Origin: Goodfellowiella coeruleoviolacea
GTDB lineage: Bacteria > Actinomycetota > Actinomycetes > Mycobacteriales > Pseudonocardiaceae
NCBI RefSeq assembly: GCF_024171785.1
Contig: NZ_JAMTCK010000001.1
Span: forward strand, 434,134-498,133
Length of the DNA stretch: 64,000 nt
Direction of reading: 5' to 3'
The notes beneath the pieces are model-generated. The model worked only from the letters and a program-made list of their open reading frames with translations. It did not search any database and was not told where the DNA came from. Position 1 is the first letter of the stretch; each line of letters opens with the position of its first letter. Both the position numbers and the translations under genes were made by a program. Positions 51,156 through 61,741 of the stretch are shown here, piece after piece.

Positions 51156-53081
51156 ATGAGTTTGCCCGAAACCGGCCCGGACGTGAGCACGCACACCAGC
51201 GTTGTCACCAGTGCCGACGGCAGCGCGGAAACCACGGTCCCGGACACGTCGGTGGTGCGGTCGGCCAGCACACCGGCGGAGGTGCTGCGCCGCGTTTTCG
51301 GTTATGACTCGTTCCGCGGGAATCAGCAGGACATCGTCGAACACGTCACCGCGGGCAATGACGCGCTGGTGCTGATGCCGACCGGCGCCGGGAAATCGCT
51401 CTGCTACCAGATTCCCGCACTGGTGCGAAAGGGTGTCGGCATTGTTGTTTCGCCGCTGATCGCGTTGATGCAGGACCAGGTCGACGCGTTGACCGCGCTC
51501 GGCGTGCGCGCCGGATTCCTCAACTCGACGCAGGACCCGGACGAGCGCCGCCTGGTCGAGTACGCGTTTCTCAACAACGAGCTGGACCTGCTCTACCTGG
51601 CGCCCGAGCGGCTGCGCCTCGACTCGACGCTGCGCCTGTTCGACCAGGGCGAGGTGGCGTTGTTCGCGATCGACGAGGCGCACTGCGTCGCCCAGTGGGG
51701 GCACGACTTCCGCCCCGACTACCTGGCCCTGTCCACCCTGCACGAGCGCTGGCCCAGGGTGCCGCGCATCGCGCTGACCGCGACGGCCAACCCGGCCACG
51801 CACGCGGAGATCGCGGCCCGGCTCAACCTGGAGAACGCCCGCCACTTCGTGGCGAGCTTCGACCGGCCGAACATCCAGTACCGGATCGTGCCGAAGAACG
51901 ACCCCAAGCGGCAGCTGCTGGACTTCCTGCGCACCGAGCACCCCGGCGACGCCGGCATCGTCTACTGCCTGTCCCGCGCGTCGGTGGAGAAGACCGCGGA
52001 GTTCCTCAGGGACAACGGGATCGAGGCGCTGCCGTACCACGCCGGGCTGGACGCGCGCACCCGCGCCGCCAACCAGGCGCGGTTCCTGCGCGAGGACGGC
52101 CTGGTCATGGTCGCCACCATCGCGTTCGGCATGGGCATCGACAAGCCCGACGTGCGCTTCGTGGCCCACCTCGACCTGCCCAAGTCGGTCGAGGGCTACT
52201 ACCAGGAGACCGGTCGGGCCGGCCGGGACGGCCTGCCGTCCACCGCCTGGCTGGCCTACGGCCTGCAGGACGTGGTGCAGCAGCGCAAGATGATCGACAC
52301 CTCCGAGGGCGACGACGCGCACCGCCGGCGCCTGGCCGCGCACCTGGACACCATGCTGGCGCTGTGCGAGACCGTGGAGTGCCGGCGCCAGCGGCTGCTC
52401 GCCTACTTCGGCGAGGAGCACCCCGGCAGGTGCGGCAACTGCGACACCTGCCTGTCCCCGCCGGAGTCGTGGGACGGCACCATCGCCGCGCAGAAGCTGC
52501 TGTCCACGGTGTACCGGCTGCAGCGGGAGCGGCGCCAGAAGTTCGGCGCCGGCCAACTGATCGACATCCTGCTCGGCCGCAAGACCGCCAAGGTCATCCA
52601 GCACGACCACGACTCGCTGACCGTGTTCGGCATCGGCACGGAACTGCGGGAGAGCGAGTGGCGCGGGGTGGTGCGGCAGCTGCTGGCGCAGGGCCTGCTC
52701 GCGGTGGAGGGCGACTACGGCACGCTGGTGCTCACCGAGGCGAGCGGTGAGGTGCTGGGCAGGCAGCGCCAGGTCCTGCTGCGCCGCGAGCCCGAGCGGA
52801 GCGCGCCGGCCGGCGGCGGCAAGCCGAAGCGCGCCGCGGCGACCGCGCCGGTCGAGCTGTCCGACCAGGCCGCGCCCGCGTTCGAGCAGCTGCGCGCGTG
52901 GCGGGCGGCCACCGCGCGGGAGCAGGGCGTGCCCGCGTACGTGATCTTCCACGACGCGACCCTGCGGCAGATCGCGGTCGAGTCGCCCACCACCCTGGAC
53001 GAGCTGAGCCAGGTCAGCGGGGTCGGCGAAAACAAGCTGGCCAAGTACGGACAGCAGATCCTGGACACCCTCCGGTCCTGA
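51156..53081 (+). CDS. recQ: ATP-dependent DNA helicase RecQ
   Basis: A 641-aa 3'-5' helicase in DNA repair and recombination. Walker [16 protein letters not shown] at about 73-87, DEAH box [19 protein letters not shown], motif III-VI including [17 protein letters not shown] and [13 protein letters not shown], zinc site [21 protein letters not shown] with CDTC, RQC winged helix and a C-terminal HRDC domain ([30 protein letters not shown]). The first ~40 residues are a low-complexity Ser/Thr-rich extension. It is likely leaderless (previous entry). Confidence 0.96.
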   Translation: MSLPETGPDVSTHTSVVTSADGSAETTVPDTSVVRSASTPAEVLRRVFGYDSFRGNQQDIVEHVTAGNDALVLMPTGAGKSLCYQIPALVRKGVGIVVSPLIALMQDQVDALTALGVRAGFLNSTQDPDERRLVEYAFLNNELDLLYLAPERLRLDSTLRLFDQGEVALFAIDEAHCVAQWGHDFRPDYLALSTLHERWPRVPRIALTATANPATHAEIAARLNLENARHFVASFDRPNIQYRIVPKNDPKRQLLDFLRTEHPGDAGIVYCLSRASVEKTAEFLRDNGIEALPYHAGLDARTRAANQARFLREDGLVMVATIAFGMGIDKPDVRFVAHLDLPKSVEGYYQETGRAGRDGLPSTAWLAYGLQDVVQQRKMIDTSEGDDAHRRRLAAHLDTMLALCETVECRRQRLLAYFGEEHPGRCGNCDTCLSPPESWDGTIAAQKLLSTVYRLQRERRQKFGAGQLIDILLGRKTAKVIQHDHDSLTVFGIGTELRESEWRGVVRQLLAQGLLAVEGDYGTLVLTEASGEVLGRQRQVLLRREPERSAPAGGGKPKRAAATAPVELSDQAAPAFEQLRAWRAATAREQGVPAYVIFHDATLRQIAVESPTTLDELSQVSGVGENKLAKYGQQILDTLRS

Positions 53082-53192
53082 CCCCCCGGCCACCCAGGTG
53101 GGCATCGCCGTGCCTGGCCCGGCCACTGCCCCGCGGTCTGGCCTGCTCCGCGGTCCGGGTGGCCTGGCCGGGTGCCTGGCTGGTCACCGCGC

Positions 53193-56100
53193 TCACCACT
53201 GGGCGCAGGCCAGCTCCAGTGCCTGCGCGGCGGACAGCGCCCGACCCCGGTCGACGGCCGCCGCCCAGGCCGGGGAGCCGATCAGGTCCCGCCCCCTGGC
53301 GGCGGTGCTGGCCACGTCGGCGCCGCTGGCGGGGGCACCGCGCAGCCGCGCCGCCGCGCCGACCAACAGCGCGGCGCGCTCGCCGTCGCCCTCGGCCACG
53401 GCCGCGCCGGCCATGCCCTCCACCGCCGCCGCCACCGCCGGCAGGTTGCGGTGGTGCAGCGCGGCGGCCAGCGCCTGCCCGTGCCAGCGGCGGGCCGCCG
53501 TGCCGTCGCGGTCCACCTCGGCGAGGCGGCCGAGTGCGGTGCACACCCGCGAGCGGGCGGCCAGTGCGGTGACCGACTCGCCGGCGCACTCGGCCAGCGC
53601 CATCCGGTGCAGCCGGTCGGCCTCGGTGTGGTCGCCGCGCAGTCGGGCGATCTCGCCGAGGCCCCGGTGCGCGTCGGCCGCCATGTGCGTGGCGCCGGCC
53701 CGGCGGGCGAGTTCGGCGGCGCGCTCGTAGTCGGCGCGCGCGGCGCCCACCTCGCCGCCGTCCAGCAGGCCGTCGGCGCGCCGGCACAGCAGTTCCGCGG
53801 TGTCCTCGGTGACCCCGATCAGCTCGATCAGCTCGATGGCCTCGGCCACCAGTGCGAAGAACCGGTCGCGGTCACCGCGCCAGCGGGTGATGCCGGCCAG
53901 CTGGTCCAGTGCGTTGGCGATGCCCCAGCGGTCGCCGACCGAGCGGAAGCTGTCCAGTGCCGCCACCAGTTCCCGCTCGGCGTCGGCGAGCCGCCCGTCG
54001 AGCAGCAGCTGCAGGCCGGTGCCCATCCGCACGAACGCGTGCGCCCAGGCGTCGGCGTCGAACATCGCCGGCCAGTCGACCTGGTCGGTGTCCACGGTCT
54101 CGCCGGCGACGACCCACAGCAGCAGCGTGTGCGGGTGGCGGAACCGCCAGGCCCGGGCGGCCAGCAGCGCCCTGGCCGTGGCCAGGTGGCCGGCCAGGCC
54201 CGGTCGGGGTGTCCCGCCCAGGGCGGTCAGCGCGCACAGCACGTACTCCTCGGCCAGCTCCGCCGGCGGGTCATCGCCGAGTGCGGCGAGCAGTTCGGTG
54301 GCCAGTGGCGCGGCGTGGCCCCGCTGGCCGCGCAGCCACCAGTACCAGGTCAGCGCCGCCACCAGGCGCAGGGCCAGCGGTGGATCGGCGCGCACCGCCC
54401 AGCGCAGGGCGGCGTGCAGGTCGGCCCGCTCCGCGTCCAGGCGCGCCAGCCAGTCCAGTTGGGCGGCGGAGCGCAGCAGCGGATCCGCGGTCCGGGCCAG
54501 GTCGAGGACGTGCGCGGCGTGCGCGCGGCGCAGCCGGTCCTCCTCACCTGCGGCGGCCAGCCGCTCGGCGCAGAACGCGCGGACGGTCTCCAGCATCCGG
54601 TACCGCCCGCCCACGGCCTCCACCAGGGACTTCTCCACCAGTCCGGCCAGCGGACCGTCGAGGTCGCCGCCGTGCTCCGGTGCGACGTTCCCGCAGACCC
54701 GCTCGACCGCGGTCGTGCTGGCGCCGCCGGCGAACACCGCCAGCCGCCTGGCCAGCACCTGCTCGCTCGGGTCGAGCAGGTCCCAGCTCCACTCCACCAC
54801 CGCGCGCAGCGTCCGGTGCCTGGCCGCCCCGGTCCGGTCGCCCCGGGAGAGCAGCCGGAACCGGTCGTCCAGGCGGGCGGCGATCTCGGCGAGGTCCAGG
54901 CTGCGCAGTCGGGCCGCGGCCAGCTCGATGGCCAGTGGCAGCCCGTCCAGCGCGGCGCAGACGCGGGACACCACGGCGGCGTTGCCGGGGTGCACGGTGA
55001 AGTCCGGGCACACGGCCGCGGCGCGGTCGGCGAACAGCCGGACCGCCGGCGCCGCCGCCACCAGGGCGGCCTCGGCGCCGGGCGCGGGCAGCGGCAGCGG
55101 CGGCACCGGGCACAGCGACTCGCCGGTGATCCCCAGCGCTTCCCGGCTGGTGGCCAGCACGCGCAGCTCGGGGCAGGCGGTGAGCAGTCGCCGGGTCAGC
55201 CGGGCCACGTGCGCGACCACGTGTTCGCAGTTGTCCAGCACCAGCAGCAGCCGCCGGTGGGCGAGCCCGGCCACCAGCCGGGTGACCGGGTCGTCGGGCT
55301 GGCCGGGGTCGCCGGCGCCGAGCAGGCCGGCTGAGCGCAGGCCGAGCGCGCCGAGCAGCGTCTGCGCCACCTCGGCGGCGTCGGTGACCGGAGCGAGTTC
55401 CACGAAGCAGACCTCACCGTCTGGCCACTCGCCGGCCGCCTGCTCGCCGGCGCGCACCGCCAGTCGGGTCTTGCCGGCCCCGCCCGGGCCGGTGAGGGTG
55501 ACCAGCCGGGAGCGCCGCAGCAACGCACCGACCCTGGCCAGGTCCGCGGTGCGGCCGACGAAGCTGGTGAACTCCGCGGGCAGGCCCCGGACCGCGCCGG
55601 TGGGCGGTGGCGGCGGCGCTGGTGGGCTCGGCGGGGTGGCCGGCTCGGCGCGCAGCAGGGCCAGGTGCACCCCGGCCAGGTCGGCGGACGGGTCCACGCC
55701 GAACTCCTCGGCCAGCGCCTGGCGGGCGTCCTCGAACACGGCGAACGCCTCGGCCCGCCGGCCGGCCGCGGCCAGCGCGCGCATCAGCTGCCCGCGCAGC
55801 CGTTCCCGCAGCGGGTGCTCGGCCACCAGCTGGTGCAGCTCGGGCAGGACCGCCAGGTGCTCCCCCACGGCGAGTTCGGCCTCGACGCGGTCCTCGGCCG
55901 CGGCCAACCAGGCCTGCTCCAGCCGGGTGATCTGGGCCGGGGCGAACGGCGCGGCCGCCACGTCGGCCAGGGCCGGGCCGCGCCACAGGCGCAGGGCCTG
56001 GCGCAGCAGTGCCCCGGCCTGGTGGGGATCGCCGCCGGCCAGCGCGCGGCGGCCCTGCTCGGCCAGCCGGGCGAACCGGTGCGCGTCCACGGCGTCCGGG

Positions 56101-56402
56101 TCCACCGCCAACCGGTAGCCGGCCGGGTGGAACTCCAGCACGCCGGCGGTCCCGGCGCCGCCGCGCAGTCCCCGGCGCAGTCGGGACACCTGCGACTGCA
56201 GCGCGTGTGCCGCGCCGGCCGGTGGTCGCTCGCCGTAGAGGCCGTCGACGAGCGCGTCCACGGCGACCACCCGGCCCGCGTTCAGCGCCAACAGGGCCAC
56301 CAGCGCGCGGAGTCGCGGTCCGCCCACGGCGACGGGGTCACCGTCGGCCCGGCGCACCTCGACCGCCCCCAGGATGCCGAAGAACACGCCGCAGATTCTC
56401 AC
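53193..56402 (-). CDS. BTAD/AfsR-type regulator with NB-ARC ATPase and TPR repeats
   Basis: A 1069-aa transcription regulator: N-terminal OmpR-like winged helix (residues 1-105, LGAVEVRRADGDPVAVGG, LNAGRVVAVDALVDGLYG), bacterial activator domain (about 110-255), Pro-rich linker, NB-ARC with P-loop LTGPGGAGKTRLA around 305 and LLLVLDNCEHVV (Walker B), then TPR-like helices to the end. AfsR/SARP-type proteins control secondary metabolism or local operons. GTG at 56402 is a choice between two nearby GTGs (also 56387). The frame stays open upstream to 58271 on the opposite strand of other genes, which is shadow. Divergent to the oxidoreductase 60 bp away, a likely target. Confidence 0.9.
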   Translation of the reverse strand: MRICGVFFGILGAVEVRRADGDPVAVGGPRLRALVALLALNAGRVVAVDALVDGLYGERPPAGAAHALQSQVSRLRRGLRGGAGTAGVLEFHPAGYRLAVDPDAVDAHRFARLAEQGRRALAGGDPHQAGALLRQALRLWRGPALADVAAAPFAPAQITRLEQAWLAAAEDRVEAELAVGEHLAVLPELHQLVAEHPLRERLRGQLMRALAAAGRRAEAFAVFEDARQALAEEFGVDPSADLAGVHLALLRAEPATPPSPPAPPPPPTGAVRGLPAEFTSFVGRTADLARVGALLRRSRLVTLTGPGGAGKTRLAVRAGEQAAGEWPDGEVCFVELAPVTDAAEVAQTLLGALGLRSAGLLGAGDPGQPDDPVTRLVAGLAHRRLLLVLDNCEHVVAHVARLTRRLLTACPELRVLATSREALGITGESLCPVPPLPLPAPGAEAALVAAAPAVRLFADRAAAVCPDFTVHPGNAAVVSRVCAALDGLPLAIELAAARLRSLDLAEIAARLDDRFRLLSRGDRTGAARHRTLRAVVEWSWDLLDPSEQVLARRLAVFAGGASTTAVERVCGNVAPEHGGDLDGPLAGLVEKSLVEAVGGRYRMLETVRAFCAERLAAAGEEDRLRRAHAAHVLDLARTADPLLRSAAQLDWLARLDAERADLHAALRWAVRADPPLALRLVAALTWYWWLRGQRGHAAPLATELLAALGDDPPAELAEEYVLCALTALGGTPRPGLAGHLATARALLAARAWRFRHPHTLLLWVVAGETVDTDQVDWPAMFDADAWAHAFVRMGTGLQLLLDGRLADAERELVAALDSFRSVGDRWGIANALDQLAGITRWRGDRDRFFALVAEAIELIELIGVTEDTAELLCRRADGLLDGGEVGAARADYERAAELARRAGATHMAADAHRGLGEIARLRGDHTEADRLHRMALAECAGESVTALAARSRVCTALGRLAEVDRDGTAARRWHGQALAAALHHRNLPAVAAAVEGMAGAAVAEGDGERAALLVGAAARLRGAPASGADVASTAARGRDLIGSPAWAAAVDRGRALSAAQALELACAQW

Positions 56403-56462
56403 CCATCGTCCTGGCCCGTCCCGACCCGGAATAACCCTGGTCAGGGTGTGGTTGGCGGTGGC

Positions 56463-57443
56463 ATGGCGAACATGCGCGCGGTGGTGCTGGACGGTCCCGG
56501 CCCGGTGGAGGCGCTGCGGGTGCGCACTGTGCCGGTGCCCGAGGCCCGCCCGGGCTGGGTGCGGGTGAAGGTGGCGGCCTTCGGGCTCAACCGCTCCGAG
56601 TACCACCTGCGCACGGGACAGGCGAGCAACCCGGTGTTCCCGATCATCCCGGGCATCGAGGCGGTCGGCACGGTCGACGCCGCACCCGGCGGCGAGTACG
56701 AGCCGGGCCAGCAGGTCGCCGCGATGATGGGCGGCATGGGCCGGGCCTTCGACGGCGGCTACGCCGAGTACACCGTGGTCCCGGCGAGCGCGGTGGTGCC
56801 GGTGCGCACGGACCTGGACTGGGCCACCCTGGGCGCGCTGCCCGAGATGCTGCAGACCGCGCACGGCTCGCTGCACACCGGCCTGGCCATCCAGCCCGGG
56901 CAGACGATCCTGGTGCGCGGCGGCACGTCCTCGGTGGGCGTGGCCGCGGCGGTGCTCGCCAAGCACGCCGGGCTGACCGTGCTGGCGACCACCCGCGACC
57001 CGGGACGGCTGGCGGCGCTGCGCGAGCACGGCGTGGACCACCCGGTGCTGGACACCGGGTCGATCGCCGAGGAGGTCCGGCGGATCGTGCCGGGTGGGGT
57101 GGACGCGGCACTGGAGCTGGTTGGCGCCAACACCCTGCCGGACACGCTGCGCGCCACGGCGGTGCGCGGCACCGTGTGCTTCACCGGGATGCTCAGCGAT
57201 AACTGGGTGATCCCGGACTTCTACCCGATGGCGGTGATCCCCAACGGGGTGCGGCTGACCGCCTACAGCGGCGAGAGCAGTGACCTGCCCGCCGAGGCGT
57301 TCCAGCGCTACGTGGACCTGGTCGCGGCCGGTGAGCTGCCGGTGCGCGTGCACCGGGTGTACGCGCTCGACGAGATCGCCGAGGCGCACCGGGTGATGGC
57401 GAACGGCGAGGCGATCGGCAAGCTCGTGGTGCGCGTCCACTGA
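56463..57443 (+). CDS. Zinc-independent quinone oxidoreductase-like MDR enzyme
   Basis: A 326-aa medium-chain dehydrogenase: GLNRSEYHLRTGQASNPVFP, IIPGIEAVGTVDAAPGG, ILVRGGTSSVGVAAAVLAKHAG (NADPH loop), ALELVGANTLPDTLRA. No structural-zinc cysteines. ATG at 56463 (a second at 56472) with no strong ribosome site. Divergent from the BTAD regulator. Confidence 0.9.
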   Translation: MANMRAVVLDGPGPVEALRVRTVPVPEARPGWVRVKVAAFGLNRSEYHLRTGQASNPVFPIIPGIEAVGTVDAAPGGEYEPGQQVAAMMGGMGRAFDGGYAEYTVVPASAVVPVRTDLDWATLGALPEMLQTAHGSLHTGLAIQPGQTILVRGGTSSVGVAAAVLAKHAGLTVLATTRDPGRLAALREHGVDHPVLDTGSIAEEVRRIVPGGVDAALELVGANTLPDTLRATAVRGTVCFTGMLSDNWVIPDFYPMAVIPNGVRLTAYSGESSDLPAEAFQRYVDLVAAGELPVRVHRVYALDEIAEAHRVMANGEAIGKLVVRVH

Positions 57444-57480
57444 GGACGCCTGCCGGGCGGGCCGGTCGGTGCCGGGGCGA

Positions 57481-57517
57481 GGACTCCGGCGAGCGGGCAC
57501 CCCGCCCGCCGGAGTCC
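57481..57517. terminator. Bidirectional hairpin
   Basis: GGACTCCGGCG (57481-57491) and CGCCGGAGTCC (57507-57517), perfect 11-bp stem with 15-nt loop, between the plus-strand oxidoreductase and the convergent permease gene. Confidence 0.75.
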
Positions 57518-57532
57518 GGTGTGGACGGTTGC

Positions 57533-58423
57533 CTACTTGACCGCGCCCATGGACAAGCCGCGGACGAGGTAGTTCTGCGCGATCCAGCCGACGATCACCA
57601 CCGGCAGCGAGGCGAGCAGTGCGGCGGCCGACAGCTGCGCCCAGTACAGGCCCTCGCTGGTGATGAACCCGACCAGGAACACCGGCACGCTGCCGGCCCT
57701 GGCCGAGGTGAGGTTGACCGCGTAGAAGAACTCGGTCCACGAGAAGATCACGCAGATCAGCGCGGTCGCCGCGATGCCGGGCGCGACCACGGGCAGCACC
57801 ACCCGCAACAGCAGGGTGGGCAGGCGGGCGCCGTCCATCTGCCCTGCCTCGATCACCTCCTTGGGCACCTCCAGGAAGAACGACCGCATCATCCAGATGG
57901 CCAGCGGCAGGTTCATCGCCGTGTAGAGCACGACCAGCGCCCACACGTTGTCCAGCAGCTGGACGTTCTGCGCGATCACGTACAGCGGGATGATCGCGGC
58001 GACGATCGGCAGCATCTTGGTGGACAGGAAGAAGCCCAGGGCGTTGCTGGTGCCCCGGACCGGGGCCAGCGACAGCGCGTAGGCCGCCGGCACCCCGAGC
58101 AGCAGCACGAACAGCGTGGACAGCACGGTGACGAACGCGGAGTTGCCCAGGTAGGGCAGGAAACCGCGGTCCAGCACCCTGGCGAACTGGTCCAGGGTCG
58201 GGGTGAAGAACAGCCGAGGCGGGTCGGTGTAGGCGTCGGCCTCCTGCTTGAACGAGGTCAACACCATCCACACCAGCGGGAAGACGAACAGCACGGCGAC
58301 CACCCAGGTCAGCGTGGTCAGCGCCGCCCTGCCCGCGCGGCCGCGGCGGCCTCGGGCGCGGGGCGGGTCCTCGGTCAGCGCGGTCGATGCGGCCGACGCC
58401 GTGGATGCCGTCGATGCGGTCAT
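57533..58423 (-). CDS. Sugar ABC transporter permease (MalG type)
   Basis: A 296-aa permease of the CUT1 family: six spans and the EAA loop EVIEAGQMDGARLPTLLLRVVLP (in two parts). It begins 1 bp after the MalF-type stop. Residues 1-30 are an Ala/Ser/Thr-rich low-complexity tail in the cytoplasm (MTASTASTASAASTALTEDP). Last gene of the operon. No ATPase gene is seen, so a shared MsiK-like ATPase would be needed. Confidence 0.93.
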   Translation of the reverse strand: MTASTASTASAASTALTEDPPRARGRRGRAGRAALTTLTWVVAVLFVFPLVWMVLTSFKQEADAYTDPPRLFFTPTLDQFARVLDRGFLPYLGNSAFVTVLSTLFVLLLGVPAAYALSLAPVRGTSNALGFFLSTKMLPIVAAIIPLYVIAQNVQLLDNVWALVVLYTAMNLPLAIWMMRSFFLEVPKEVIEAGQMDGARLPTLLLRVVLPVVAPGIAATALICVIFSWTEFFYAVNLTSARAGSVPVFLVGFITSEGLYWAQLSAAALLASLPVVIVGWIAQNYLVRGLSMGAVK

Positions 58424-58424
58424 G

Positions 58425-59363
58425 TCACCTCACCCCGCCGGAGACGTCGAAGGCCCGGAACATCAGCCGGAGCGTGAAGGTCGAGACGATCATCGTGAGG
58501 ATCACCACGATCACGCCCATGGCCGAGGACTGTCCGATGTCGAAACCCTCGAACGCCCGCTGGTAGATGTAGTAGGGCAGGTTGGTGCTGGCGGTGCCCG
58601 GTCCGCCCTGGGTCATCAGGAAGATCGCGTCGAAGCTGTTCACCACGTAGATCGCGCCGAGCAGGGCGGCCAGCTGGAGGAACCGGCTCAGCTGCGGCAG
58701 CGTGATCGAGGCGAACGTGCGCCACCGGCCGGCACCGTCCACCTGGGCGGCCTCCAGCACCTCCTTGGACTGGCTCTGCAGGCCGGCCAGGATCAGCAGC
58801 ATCATGAACGGCGTCCACTGCCACACGACCTGCGCCATCACCGAGGCCAGCGGGAACTCCGAGAGCCAGTCGGTCTCCCCGCCGAGGACGAAGTTGAGCA
58901 GTCCGTAGGTCGGGTCGAACATCGTGGTCTTCCACAGCAGCGCACCGGCCGCGGGCAGGATCAGGAACGGGGTGATGAGCAGCGTGCGCACCACGCCCCG
59001 CCCGAGGAACGCGCGGTCCAGCAGCAGGGCCAGGCCCAGGCCGAGCAGCATGGCGACCAGCACGCAGACCACGGTGAGCACCACCGTGTTGAGCATGGCG
59101 CCGCGGAACTGGCTGTCGGCGAACACGTCCACGTAGTTGCGCAGGCCCACGAAGTGCTGCGACCCGGGCCGGACCAGGTTCCAGGACTGGAACGAGTAGA
59201 ACACCGTGAGCAGGAACGGCACCTGGGTCACCGCGATGGTGAACACCAGCGCCGGCAGCAGCGGCGCCCGCCGCTTCCAGGCTCCCCTGTCGGATCTGGG
59301 CTGGACCGGGTGGTCGCGGTCCTGGCTCGTCGTCGTTGGCAGTGCCAGCTCCACGGCGGTCAT
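58425..59363 (-). CDS. Sugar ABC transporter permease (MalF type)
   Basis: A 312-aa CUT1 permease: EVLEAAQVDGAGRWRTFAS with LPQLSRF (EAA loop), VTQVPFLLTVFYSFQSWNLV, FDAIFLMTQGGPGTAS. Start overlaps the substrate-binding-protein stop by 4 bp. Confidence 0.93.
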   Translation of the reverse strand: MTAVELALPTTTSQDRDHPVQPRSDRGAWKRRAPLLPALVFTIAVTQVPFLLTVFYSFQSWNLVRPGSQHFVGLRNYVDVFADSQFRGAMLNTVVLTVVCVLVAMLLGLGLALLLDRAFLGRGVVRTLLITPFLILPAAGALLWKTTMFDPTYGLLNFVLGGETDWLSEFPLASVMAQVVWQWTPFMMLLILAGLQSQSKEVLEAAQVDGAGRWRTFASITLPQLSRFLQLAALLGAIYVVNSFDAIFLMTQGGPGTASTNLPYYIYQRAFEGFDIGQSSAMGVIVVILTMIVSTFTLRLMFRAFDVSGGVR

Positions 59364-60724
59364 CGCGTCTCCCGGTAGGACTCACCAACGGTGTGCGCGT
59401 ACTGCTGTGCCTGGTTCAGCGCGTCGGCAACGGAGATCTGCCCGGCGATGGCCGCGGACAGCTGCTGGCTCACCCGGGTGCCCAGGTCCTGGAACTCGGG
59501 GATGCCCACGAACTGGATGCCCGGGTAGGGCACGGGCCGCACCATGGCGTTGCGCTGGTCGGCCTCGCTGATGCCGTCCAGGGTCGGTTGCGCGTAGGCC
59601 TGCGCGGCCCGCTGGTACTCCTGGATCGCATAGGTCGACATGCGGCAGCCCGGCGGCACCCGGTTCCAGCCGAAGGTGCTGCCCACGGTCTGGACGAACT
59701 GCTTGGAGGTCATCCAGCGCATGAAGTTCCACGCGGCCTGCTTGTGCTCGGTCACCTTGGGCATGGCCAGCGCCCAGGTGTAGAGCCAGCCGCTGCTGCG
59801 GGTCTGCTGCACGGGCGCGGCCACGTAGCCGGACTTGCCCACCACCTTGCTGCTGGCCGGATCCTCGTTGGTGCCGGCCATCACCGTGGCGTCGTACCAC
59901 ATGGCCGCCTGCCCCTGGGCGTAGCGGGTGCCGCACTCGGAGAACCCGGCGCTGGACGCGCCGACCTCGCCGTGCTCGCGCACCAGGTTCACGTAGAACT
60001 CCGCGGCGGCGCGGAACTCCGGTGAGGTCAGCCGCGCGTTCCAGTCCTGGTCGAACCACTGGCCGCCGAAGGTGTTCACCACGGTGGTCAGCGGGGCGAG
60101 GCTCTCGCCCCAGCCGGGCTTGCCGCGCAGGCAGATGCCGGCCACACCGGCGTCCTCGTCGTCCAACCGGGCGGCGAACTCGGCGATCTGCTGCCAGGTC
60201 GGCCTGGCCGGCATGGTCAGCCCGGCCTGCTCGAACAGGTCCTTGCGGTAGGCGAGGAACGAGGACTCGCCGTAGAACGGCACCGCGTACATCGACCCCT
60301 GGTAGGACAGGGAGTCGCGGATGCTGGGGATGAAGTCGGCGGCGTCGTAGTCCGGCGAGGAGTCCACATAGGACTGCAAGTTCTCCAGCCAGCCGTTGGC
60401 CGCCCACTGCGGTGTCTCGTAGTTGCTGATCATCACCACGTCGAACTCGCCACCCCCGGTCGCGGTGGACGCGGTGATCTTGGCCCGGGCCTGGTTCTCC
60501 GGCAGCCGGACGAACTTCAGCCGGACGCCCGGGTTGTCCCGCTCGAACTGGTCGGACAGCTCGATCGCGTCGTTCATCTGCGGATTGGCCACGATCGCGA
60601 TGACCAGCGTCTGGCCGCCCGCGCCCAGCGCACCCGCGCCGGCACAGCCGGTCAGGGTGAGCAGGGCGACCAGCACGAGCAGCGGCAGCCGGCTCCATTG
60701 CCCGCTACCGGCGGAATCAGGCAT
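59360..60724 (-). CDS. Sugar ABC transporter substrate-binding lipoprotein
   Basis: A 454-aa extracellular binding protein, lipobox LTLTGC with Cys27 for lipid attachment. Family segments: ANPQMNDAIELSDQFERDNPG, GGGEFDVVMISNYETPQWAANG, YAVPFYGESSFLAYRKDLFE, TEHKQAAWNFMRWMTSKQF. This fits polyol (mannitol/sorbitol) binding proteins, matching the dehydrogenase ahead of it. Its start overlaps the dehydrogenase stop by 8 bp. Confidence 0.93.
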   Translation of the reverse strand: MPDSAGSGQWSRLPLLVLVALLTLTGCAGAGALGAGGQTLVIAIVANPQMNDAIELSDQFERDNPGVRLKFVRLPENQARAKITASTATGGGEFDVVMISNYETPQWAANGWLENLQSYVDSSPDYDAADFIPSIRDSLSYQGSMYAVPFYGESSFLAYRKDLFEQAGLTMPARPTWQQIAEFAARLDDEDAGVAGICLRGKPGWGESLAPLTTVVNTFGGQWFDQDWNARLTSPEFRAAAEFYVNLVREHGEVGASSAGFSECGTRYAQGQAAMWYDATVMAGTNEDPASSKVVGKSGYVAAPVQQTRSSGWLYTWALAMPKVTEHKQAAWNFMRWMTSKQFVQTVGSTFGWNRVPPGCRMSTYAIQEYQRAAQAYAQPTLDGISEADQRNAMVRPVPYPGIQFVGIPEFQDLGTRVSQQLSAAIAGQISVADALNQAQQYAHTVGESYRETR

Positions 60725-61724
60725 GGCTGCTCCCCTCCGGAAGGACCTGCACCTTCAGCCCGGCGCCGCTGCGCATCAGCGCCAGCGCGTCCGGGTAGCG
60801 CTCCAGCGGGAGCGCGTCGGTCAGCAGCGCCCCGGTGTCGATCGCACCCGAGGCCACCAGGTCGAGCGCGGCACCGAAGCTGTTCAGCACGGCCATGGAG
60901 CCGACCACGGTGATCTCGTCGTTGTAGATCCGGAACGGCGACAGGCTGACCCGGTCCTGCTCGGGCGCGACGCCGAAGACGAGCAGCCGGCCACCGCGGC
61001 GCAGCGAGTCGAACGCGGCCTCGATGGCGGGCACCGCGCCCGTGCAGTCGGCGGCGGCGTCGAACACCTCGCCGTCGAGGTCGGCGACGTCACCGGCGAC
61101 CGCGTGCGCGCCGAGGCTGGTGGCCCGGTCCAGGCGGGCGGTGTTGCGGTCGACCACGGTCACCCGCGCACCGGCCCGCTGCAGCAGCTGCTGCATGATC
61201 AGCCCCATGGTGCCTGCGCCCATCACCAGGAAGCGCTCGCCAGCCTCGACCCCGACCCGGCGCACCCCGTGCACCGCGCACGACACCGGCTCCACCAGGG
61301 CGCCCTGCTGCCAGGTCATGCTGTCCGGGATGCGGTAGCAGTTGGCCGCCGGCACCGCCACGTACTCGGCGAACGCGCCGTTGACGGTGTCGCCGGTGGC
61401 GTTCCAGTTCTCGCAGAGGTTGCCGTGGCCGGAGCGGCACGGGGTGCAGTAGCCGCAGTACAGCGAGGGGTCCACGGCCACGCGGTCGCCGACCCGCCAG
61501 TCGCCGGGCACGTCGCTGCCCACCTCGACGATCTCGCCGGCGAACTCGTGGCCGGGCACGATCGGGTAGGGCGTTGGCGGGAAGTGCCCGTCGGCGATGT
61601 GCAGGTCGGTGCCGCAGATGCCGCAGGCCCCCACCTTGACCACCACCTGGCGCTCGCCCGGCTTCGGGTCGGGCACGTCGCCCACTCTGATCGAACCCGG
61701 CCTGTCCACGATCGCGGCGCGCAT
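60717..61724 (-). CDS. Zinc-dependent polyol/alcohol dehydrogenase
   Basis: A 335-aa zinc MDR: catalytic GACGICGTDLHIADG and VPGHEFAGEIVEVG, structural zinc cysteines in YCGYCTPCRSGHGNLCENW, cofactor motif VMGAGTMGLIMQQLL. Resembles sorbitol/mannitol/arabitol dehydrogenases. First gene of the ABC operon and divergent from the SorC regulator. Likely oxidises the polyol imported by the transporter. Confidence 0.93.
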   Translation of the reverse strand: MRAAIVDRPGSIRVGDVPDPKPGERQVVVKVGACGICGTDLHIADGHFPPTPYPIVPGHEFAGEIVEVGSDVPGDWRVGDRVAVDPSLYCGYCTPCRSGHGNLCENWNATGDTVNGAFAEYVAVPAANCYRIPDSMTWQQGALVEPVSCAVHGVRRVGVEAGERFLVMGAGTMGLIMQQLLQRAGARVTVVDRNTARLDRATSLGAHAVAGDVADLDGEVFDAAADCTGAVPAIEAAFDSLRRGGRLLVFGVAPEQDRVSLSPFRIYNDEITVVGSMAVLNSFGAALDLVASGAIDTGALLTDALPLERYPDALALMRSGAGLKVQVLPEGSSHA

Positions 61725-61741
61725 GTCACCTCGCCTCTCGT

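Noticed and set aside
56403-58271. Upstream extension of the BTAD regulator to 1692 aa
   Set aside because: The extension is antisense to the oxidoreductase and overlaps the permease gene; it shows no domain.
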